Positions 59,056 to 64,000 of a DNA stretch of 64,000 bases are shown here, piece after piece; positions within the stretch are counted from its first letter, which is position 1, and each line of letters opens with the position of its first letter. Location: the NCBI GenBank assembly GCA_937907455.1, contig CALESQ010000071.1:3124-67123 (forward strand), written 5' to 3'. The position numbers and the translations under genes were made by a program. This DNA is from an uncultured Caldilineales bacterium. GTDB taxonomy: Bacteria; Chloroflexota; Anaerolineae; JAAEKA01. The notes below the pieces were generated by a model that ran no database searches, was not told the DNA's origin, and was given only the letters and a program-made list of their open reading frames with translations.

Positions 59056-60609
59056 TTACACCGGCATCAGGCCGTGCTTTTTTGGTGGATTGCTCGATAC
59101 TTTGCCGCGTAGCACGTCCAGCGCGGCGATCAGACGGGTGCGAGTTTCGCGCGGCTCGATGACTTCGTCAATCTGGCCCATGTCGGCTGCGGCATAGGGT
59201 GACATGAAGGTGCTTTGGTATTGGGCGGTGATTTCGGCGCGCAGGGCCGCGGGGTCGGCGGCCTCGGCCAGTTGTCTGCGGTAGAGGATGTTTACCGCGC
59301 CGTCGGGGCCCATCACCGCGATTTGGGCGGTGGGCCAGGCAAAGGCCAGATCAGAGCGCATTTGCTTGCTGCTCATGGCAATGTAGGCGCCGCCGATGGC
59401 TTTGCGGGTGACGATGGATATTTTGGGCACGGTGGCTTCGCAGTAGGCGTAGATCACCTTGGCGCCGTGGCGGATGATGCCGTAATGCTCCTGGGTAACG
59501 CCGGGGAGATAGCCGGGGCAATCTACCAGGGTAACCAGGGGAATGTTGTAGGCATCGCAGATGCGTACAAAGCGGGCGATTTTGTCGCTGCTGTCAATAT
59601 CCAGCACACCGGCCAGGTAGTTAGGTTGGTTGGCGACAATGCCGGTGACGTAGCCATCAAGCCGACAAAAACCAACCAGGGCGTTGCGTGCATAATAGGG
59701 TTGAATTTCAAAGAAGCTGTCGCGGTCTACGATGCGGTCAATAGCCTGGCGCATGTCGTAGGGTTGGGTGCTGTCTTCGGGAGCCAGGTAGTTGAGCTGA
59801 TCATCCATGCGTTGAGGATCATCGTATGGTTCTACACGGCGCGGGTCTTCGGCATTGTTGGGCGGCAGATAGCTGAGGAGCTGCTTGACCTGCAAGAAAG
59901 CCTGCTGTTCGTCATCAGCCAGCAGGTGGGCAACACCACTTTTGGCGTTGTGTACCAGCGTGCCACCCAGGTCGCGGAAGGTGACATCTTCGCCGGTGAC
60001 GGTTTTGATGACATCGGGGCCGGTGATGAACATGTGGCTGATTTTGCGCACCATGATGACAAAGTCCATCAACGCGGGTGAATAGACCGCGCCGCCCGCG
60101 CTGGGGCCGAGGATGACGGCAATCTGTGGCACTACGCCGGAGGCCATCACGTTGCGGGTGAATAGCTCGCCGTAGGCGGCCAGGCTGCGCACGCCCTCTT
60201 GAATGCGCGCACCACCGGAGTCGATCAGGGCGATGATGGGGATGCCGCTGTCTACGGCTACATCCATTACACGGCAGATCTTGTGTGACTGTACCTCGGA
60301 GAAAGAGCCGCCGAGTACGGTAAAATCCTGGGCGTAGATGGCTACTTTGCGGCCACGGATTTTGCCGAAACCGGCTACCACGCCATCACCGGGGTATTTT
60401 TTGTCGGCCATGTCGAAATCGTTGACGTTATGAGTAGCCAGCGCGCCGATTTCCTGAAAGGTGCCTTCGTCCAGCAGCGCAGCCAGGCGTTCGCGCGCGG
60501 TGAGCTTGCCTTTGGCGTGTTGAGCTTCGATGCGCTCCTGTCCGCCACCGGTCAGAGCCTGGGCGCGCATATCGCGCAGTTCGGTTAATTCAGTTGGGTG
60601 TGAGTTCAT
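59056..60609 (-). CDS. mmdA: Biotin-dependent carboxyltransferase subunit (MmdA/PccB type)
   Basis: A 517-residue crotonase-fold carboxyltransferase. GKLTARERLAALLDEGTFQEIGAL, QDFTVLGGSFSEVQSHKICRVMD, IALIDSGGARIQEGVRSL and the C-half DCPGYLPGVTQEHYGIIRHGAKVIYAYCEATVPKI...GGAYIAMSSK are PccB/MmdA signatures. With the OadG, biotin and OadB genes it forms a Na+-pumping acyl-CoA decarboxylase, most likely methylmalonyl-CoA decarboxylase. Glutaconyl-CoA or another substrate is not excluded. Confidence 0.92.
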   Translation of the reverse strand: MNSHPTELTELRDMRAQALTGGGQERIEAQHAKGKLTARERLAALLDEGTFQEIGALATHNVNDFDMADKKYPGDGVVAGFGKIRGRKVAIYAQDFTVLGGSFSEVQSHKICRVMDVAVDSGIPIIALIDSGGARIQEGVRSLAAYGELFTRNVMASGVVPQIAVILGPSAGGAVYSPALMDFVIMVRKISHMFITGPDVIKTVTGEDVTFRDLGGTLVHNAKSGVAHLLADDEQQAFLQVKQLLSYLPPNNAEDPRRVEPYDDPQRMDDQLNYLAPEDSTQPYDMRQAIDRIVDRDSFFEIQPYYARNALVGFCRLDGYVTGIVANQPNYLAGVLDIDSSDKIARFVRICDAYNIPLVTLVDCPGYLPGVTQEHYGIIRHGAKVIYAYCEATVPKISIVTRKAIGGAYIAMSSKQMRSDLAFAWPTAQIAVMGPDGAVNILYRRQLAEAADPAALRAEITAQYQSTFMSPYAAADMGQIDEVIEPRETRTRLIAALDVLRGKVSSNPPKKHGLMPV

Positions 60610-60627
60610 AAACCGGGGTCGCTTTCT

Positions 60628-60656
60628 TTGGCGGAAACAAGCGGGTATGCTATAAT
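60628..60656 (+). promoter_or_regulatory. Promoter of tRNA-Ser (CGA)
   Basis: TTGGCG (60628-60633), 17 bases, TATAAT (60651-60656), 10 bases before the tRNA. Confidence 0.8.
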
Positions 60657-60666
60657 CGCCCTTCGT

Positions 60667-60757
60667 GGAGAGGTCGCATAGTTCGGTCGAGTGCGCGCGT
60701 CTCGAAATCGCGTAGGGCTAATTACCCTCGTGGGTTCAAATCCCACCCTCTCCGCCA
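60667..60757 (+). tRNA. tRNA-Ser (CGA), CCA encoded
   Basis: Acceptor GGAGAGG pairs with CCTCTCC, discriminator G, encoded CCA. The loop CTCGAAA gives anticodon CGA. The long variable arm GGG-CTAATTA-CCC is the class II serine form. The last anticodon-stem pair appears to be a U-U mismatch (positions 31 and 39). Confidence 0.95.
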
Positions 60758-60765
60758 GCAATTCA

Positions 60766-60793
60766 CAAAGCTCTGCCTGATGGCAGAGCTTTG
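60766..60793 (+). terminator. Terminator of tRNA-Ser (CGA)
   Basis: A 12-bp stem with a TGAT loop, followed by TTTA. Confidence 0.75.
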
Positions 60794-61101
60794 TTTATAA
60801 GCAGGGGAAAGCCTGGTGAGAGTCAGGGCCAGTATAGCGTATACTGACGCGCTGCGACATGATGTAGATCATACTGTGTTGTGCCTGTACTGACGAGCCG
60901 GGTGCTACGGGCTGGGGGTTGTGTATGGATTTCGGTTGAAATGTGTTGCCACCGAATTGAATTCGGTGTCTCAAGCCACGAAGCCCCTGCCGGGGCTTTC
61001 GGAGAGCGCCTGAGAGCGCTTCGTTCTCTGAACCGCAACCATGTATTGTCCGGCTCTTGTCATTCAACCGAAAGTCGCACACTACCGGCCTGGGTTCAAC
61101 T

Positions 61102-61130
61102 TTGGCGGCTGTGGGCAGTGGTGGTATAAT
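61102..61130 (+). promoter_or_regulatory. Promoter of tRNA-Ser (GGA)
   Basis: TTGGCG (61102-61107), 17 bases, TATAAT (61125-61130), 12 bases before the tRNA. Confidence 0.8.
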
Positions 61131-61142
61131 CGCTTGGTTTGT

Positions 61143-61234
61143 GGAGAGGTCGCATAGTTCGGTCTAGTGCGCGCGCCTGGAGAGCGCGTATCCCCTACCG
61201 GGGATCGTGGGTTCAAATCCCACCCTCTCCGCCA
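61143..61234 (+). tRNA. tRNA-Ser (GGA), CCA encoded
   Basis: Same acceptor, D arm and T arm as the neighbouring tRNA-Ser. The anticodon stem CGCGC/GCGCG holds the loop CTGGAGA with anticodon GGA, and the variable arm is ATCCCC-TACC-GGGGAT. Confidence 0.97.
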
Positions 61235-61237
61235 GAT

Positions 61238-61270
61238 AAAAAAGCAGGAACCAATGGTTCCTGCTTTTTT
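61238..61270. terminator. Bidirectional terminator
   Basis: AAAAAAGCAGGAACCA followed by its near-complete complement ends in TTTTTT on both strands, between tRNA-Ser (GGA) and the convergent terC gene. Confidence 0.9.
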
Positions 61271-61289
61271 GTTGATGATCTACTGTAAG

Positions 61290-62033
61290 CTACTCGCTGG
61301 TATACGCTTCGTGCAGGTGTACGGGGGGCTGCTGCGGTTTGCGCAGGCGCATGTTGAGCAGCTCAACGCCCACAGAAAAGGCCATGGCAAAGTAAATGTA
61401 GCCTTTGGGAATATGCTGATGCAGGCCCTCGACCACCAGGGTGAAGCCGATGAGCAGCAGGAAGCTGAGTGCCAGGATCTTGATGGTGGGATGTTGCTCG
61501 ACGAAACTGCTGATAGGGCCGGCAGAAAAGATCATCACCACTGCGGCCACAATGACTGCGGCGATCATGATGGGCAGATGATCCACCATGCCTACTGCGG
61601 TGATCACTGAGTCGAGAGAAAACACCACATCTAGCAGCAGAATCTGCAAGATGACGCTGGCGAATGAGGGTGCCACGCGGGCTGAGGCATGACCGCTGAT
61701 CCCTTCCAGCTTCTGATGGATTTCGTGGGTACTCTTGGCGATGAGGAAGAGACCACCGATGATCAGGATCAGGTCACGCCCGGTAATGTCATAGCCCAAC
61801 ACCGAGAACAGCGGCTTGGTTAGCCCCATGATCCACGACAGTGAGAAGAGCAGCATAATGCGCGTGATGATGGCCAGGCTGATGCCCAGCGTGCGGGCGC
61901 GGGCTTGCTGGCCTTTAGGCAGCTTGCCGGATAAGATCGAAATAAAAATAACGTTGTCTACGCCCAGCACCAGCTCCAGCACCACCAGGGTGAAGAAGGC
62001 GATCCAGGCTTGCGGGTCGGTTAGCCACTCCAT
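61290..62033 (-). CDS. TerC-family membrane protein
   Basis: A 247-residue protein with about seven helices, AAGGAG upstream. LVVLELVLGVDNVIFISILSGKLP at the N-terminus and VVFSLDSVITAVGMVDHLPIM in the middle are the paired TerC motifs with the acidic metal-site residues. Family members are linked to metal (Mn, Ca) export or co-translational metal loading and to tellurite resistance. The substrate is not predictable. Confidence 0.92.
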   Translation of the reverse strand: MEWLTDPQAWIAFFTLVVLELVLGVDNVIFISILSGKLPKGQQARARTLGISLAIITRIMLLFSLSWIMGLTKPLFSVLGYDITGRDLILIIGGLFLIAKSTHEIHQKLEGISGHASARVAPSFASVILQILLLDVVFSLDSVITAVGMVDHLPIMIAAVIVAAVVMIFSAGPISSFVEQHPTIKILALSFLLLIGFTLVVEGLHQHIPKGYIYFAMAFSVGVELLNMRLRKPQQPPVHLHEAYTSE

Positions 62034-62062
62034 GAAACTACTCCTTGCTTTAGAATGAGGGA

Positions 62063-62947
62063 CTATGCGGCAGAGTTGAAGCGTACCAGATGTTCCCAGT
62101 CAATTGCTCTGCTATCCTTAAAGATCGCCAACTGTACTGCCTGTTGCTGGAGCTGAGTCTCGACCATTTCGCAGTATTCAGGAACGATCTCGATGCCAAT
62201 CGAGCGGCGCGCCATGCGGTTTGCTACCATAACGGTAGTTCCTGACCCCATGAACGGGTCCAGCACAACGTCATTCGTTTGCGTGAACAGCTTGATGAAC
62301 CATTCAGGTAATTCTTCGGGAAACGCGGCGCTGTGATTCTTGTTGCTGCATTCCGTTGCCAGATGCAGGACGTTGGTGGGATAGGCCCTGTCCCGCTCCA
62401 GCCAGTTGGAAACATTTTTTCCAAAACCACTACCTACTTTTGAGTTGTCACGCGTTTTGTCGGTTTGAGATAGATTTTTGAGGCGGGAATTGGCCCAATT
62501 TCCCATCGGAACCATCACTTCTTCCTGGTACATGGCGAATTTACGGCTCTTGTTGAATTGCAGCAGCCTTTCCCAGGCATCACGAAAGCGATTGGGCCAC
62601 TTACCGGGGTAACAATTCTTCTTGTGCCAGATGAATTCTTCTGTCCACAGCCAGCCTTGCCGCCGCATGGTCAGGATTAGCTCCATAACATAGGTGCTGC
62701 GCTCGCCCTCTATGACTTTTTCTTTAATGTTTAGAATGAAAGTACCGGAAGGTTTCAGCACGCGTAATAAATGTGCAGAAATAGGTACAAACCAGTCAAC
62801 GTACTCGTTGGGATGAACTCCGCCGTAGGTGCTTTTGCGTTGATCAGCATAGGGCGGGGAGGTGAAGATCAGATCTACCGAGTTGTCGGGTATTTGCTGT
62901 AGTGCTTCCTGGCAGTCGCCGTTAATGATTTGATTGCGGTAATCCAT
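62063..62947 (-). CDS. Orphan site-specific DNA methyltransferase
   Basis: A 294-residue protein, AAGGAAAC before the ATG. The catalytic motif IV is VDLIFTSPPYADQRKS, with motif I VVLDPFMGSGTTVMVANRMARRSIGIE near the C-terminus, so the order is that of the beta class. TSPPY is typical of N4-cytosine or some N6-adenine enzymes. No restriction endonuclease gene is adjacent. The central region (HKKNCYPGKWPNRFRDAWERLLQF, WANSRLKNLSQTDKTRD) would hold target recognition. AT-richer codons than its neighbours suggest transfer. Confidence 0.9.
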   Translation of the reverse strand: MDYRNQIINGDCQEALQQIPDNSVDLIFTSPPYADQRKSTYGGVHPNEYVDWFVPISAHLLRVLKPSGTFILNIKEKVIEGERSTYVMELILTMRRQGWLWTEEFIWHKKNCYPGKWPNRFRDAWERLLQFNKSRKFAMYQEEVMVPMGNWANSRLKNLSQTDKTRDNSKVGSGFGKNVSNWLERDRAYPTNVLHLATECSNKNHSAAFPEELPEWFIKLFTQTNDVVLDPFMGSGTTVMVANRMARRSIGIEIVPEYCEMVETQLQQQAVQLAIFKDSRAIDWEHLVRFNSAA

Positions 62948-63037
62948 TGGGTTTCCTTGATCTCAAACGGTCTTGCAATGACTCCAAGATTATACAGGTA
63001 GTCGAAGCACCTGCAAAATGTTACGGCGAGCAATCGC

Positions 63038-63724
63038 TTAACCGAGATAATGGGCAATCCCCAGAGCGGCGCGTTCGGTTTCTCTGATGAGATAGGCGCG
63101 CTCGGTGGAGTCCTCGGCGTCGAGCAGCGCGGCGGCGCGTTGCCAAACCTCATCGCGCCAGTGAGTAATCACTCTTGAGATCATTTGCTCATCGGCCGGC
63201 CCCAGCAGCAGATCCAGCAGGCTCAACAAGGGCGTGCCTGGTTCCAGTAGTTCGTCCTGTACGCGGTCAATGGTGCGCGCAATCACCGCGTTGACATGGC
63301 AATGATCGCGATAGCGCTGAGCGCGCTGCTCCACTGACAATGACAGCCATTCCTCCTCCAGCAGATCAGCCAGGCACAGCACCAGATCATAGTTAATGTG
63401 GGCATTTACTCCCAGCAGCAATTGGTTCAGCGCCAGACCGTGGCCGGTTAGTGCCGCTTGATGCGCCAGTTGCCATACTGCCGGTGTGCTGGCTGGGTCT
63501 TCTTCGTAGGCTTGCAGCGCCATGAAATAATATTCAGCAAATCGTTCCAGCAGGCGGCTGACCCAGGGGCCGTCGCTGAACTCGCCAGCCTGAACCGCAG
63601 CCAGCATGTTGTGAGTCATCAGGCTATAACAGCGCAGGAACACGGCGCGTCGGTCGTCAGCTACCTCCCATTGGGTGGTTTGCGCAGTCATACGGGCGAG
63701 GGCGACAGAATGAAATGTGGACAA
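63038..63724 (-). CDS. DUF5995-family protein
   Basis: GGAGG lies five bases before TTG 63724, which supports that start (228 residues) over the internal ATG at 63691. An all-helical protein with ALNQLLLGVNAHINYDLVLCLADLL, the DUF5995 hallmark, and conserved His/Asp residues (NAHINYDL, HCHVNAVI) that could bind metal. The function of the family is unknown. Confidence 0.75.
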   Translation of the reverse strand: MSTFHSVALARMTAQTTQWEVADDRRAVFLRCYSLMTHNMLAAVQAGEFSDGPWVSRLLERFAEYYFMALQAYEEDPASTPAVWQLAHQAALTGHGLALNQLLLGVNAHINYDLVLCLADLLEEEWLSLSVEQRAQRYRDHCHVNAVIARTIDRVQDELLEPGTPLLSLLDLLLGPADEQMISRVITHWRDEVWQRAAALLDAEDSTERAYLIRETERAALGIAHYLG

Positions 63725-63848
63725 GGGGGCCTCCAGTAATCAAGTGACTGCGGTTATAGTACCACAGAGCCAGCGAATCAGCCAAGGGGATGCGTCTGGT
63801 AGATGACCTGAAAGCAGTCAGGATTAACACAGCGTAAAGAAAATCATT

Positions 63849-64000
63849 CTACAAAACGGCGCCCGCTGAAGCGGGCTGGCCGGATGCCAGCAAGCCCCAT
63901 TTATGGGGCGCTGCGTTGTAGACGGGCGATTTATCGCCCGTCGGTCGCCGCGGCATCGCCGGGGGATGAAATCCCACCGGCTACAAAACGGCGCCCGCTG
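63849..64000. repeat. Multi-hairpin repeat element, continuing past the window edge
   Basis: Successive stem-loops: GCCCGC-TGAA-GCGGGC (63861-63876), CTGGC-CGGAT-GCCAG (63876-63890), GCCCCA-TTTA-TGGGGC (63894-63909), GACGGGCGA-TTTA-TCGCCCGTC (63921-63942) and GGGAT-GAA-ATCCC (63963-63975). The first 20 bases, CTACAAAACGGCGCCCGCTG, recur at 63981-64000, 132 bases later, so a second copy begins as the window ends. Confidence 0.85.

Larger units (their letters stand above)
60758..61142. other. 385-base spacer between tRNA-Ser genes, hairpin-rich
   Basis: It starts with a terminator (CAAAGCTCTGCC / GGCAGAGCTTTG, 60766-60793). An FNR-like dyad TGAT-N4-ATCA is at 60859-60872. Three hairpins follow: CACCGAATT-G-AATTCGGTG (60950-60968), AAGCCCC-TGCC-GGGGCTT (60981-60998) and AGCGC/GCGCT (61005-61020). 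A promoter for the next tRNA comes last. Open frames across it on both strands lack coding character. Confidence 0.7.

Noticed and set aside
60795..61129. Opposed small frames between the tRNA-Ser genes
   Set aside because: They run through hairpins and a tRNA promoter, and both strands are open without coding character.

Overview
The window is about 64 kb of GC-rich bacterial DNA with ordinary dense gene packing, and I see no phage or insertion-sequence cluster. The gene mix points to a member of Chloroflexota, probably an Anaerolineae/Caldilineae-type filamentous heterotroph. Supporting features are a NAD ligase beside an SH3/TM protein, TrmB, DUF2254, DUF3054 and DUF5995 proteins, a UbiA-type decaprenyl-phosphate phosphoribosyltransferase, CrtB/CrtI carotenoid genes, cohesin-like surface proteins, an ATPase/TPR pair and many hairpin-rich intergenic repeats. 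The lineage is an inference, because no rRNA is present.

Layout. 1-5.2 kb: end of a surface-polysaccharide locus (epimerase, nucleotidyltransferase-like protein, heptose-type GHMP kinase, polyprenyl-phosphate sugar transferase, GmhB-type phosphatase). 5.2-8.3 kb: a two-gene P-loop ATPase + TPR module. 8.3-14 kb: GNAT, a giant GH/SH3b/M23 cell-wall protein, a TrmB regulator and a ZIP transporter. 14.2-17.8 kb: crtI/crtB and two small membrane proteins. 18-20 kb: a PHP-AlbA_2 fusion. 20.2-24.1 kb: UbiA-type transferase, TlyA and a two-gene operon of unknown function. 24.3-31.2 kb: SH3 protein, LigA, three cohesin/dockerin-like exported proteins and CoaBC. 31.3-44.9 kb: central metabolism (pgl, pgi, argF), a methyltransferase, a CBM48 protein, a Clp ATPase with a decayed first AAA+ ring, MFS, M20 peptidase, an ornithine-cyclodeaminase homologue and a tandem GNAT. 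45.6-51.8 kb: a dihydroorotate-dehydrogenase-like gene, pyruvate:ferredoxin oxidoreductase and DUF2254. 52-60.6 kb: a minus-strand run in which a Na+-pumping biotin-dependent decarboxylase (four subunits) leads into the three subunits of an oxamate-carbamoyltransferase-type enzyme (AllH/AllF/AllG homologues). 60.6-64 kb: two tRNA-Ser genes, TerC, an orphan DNA methyltransferase and a DUF5995 protein. A tRNA-Asp lies at 51.9 kb.

The best candidates for something undescribed are: (1) the ATPase/TPR module, whose TPR gene carries perfect 120-bp internal duplications; (2) a compact cohesin/dockerin surface set behind a strong promoter; (3) the decarboxylase-AllFGH gene run; (4) the PHP-Schlafen fusion; and (5) a dispersed GC-rich repeat family forming two large arrays (33.9-34.8 and 45.1-45.6 kb) with single relics elsewhere. 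Several proteins also carry substitutions at positions normally catalytic (sugar transferase, CoaBC, Clp D1).
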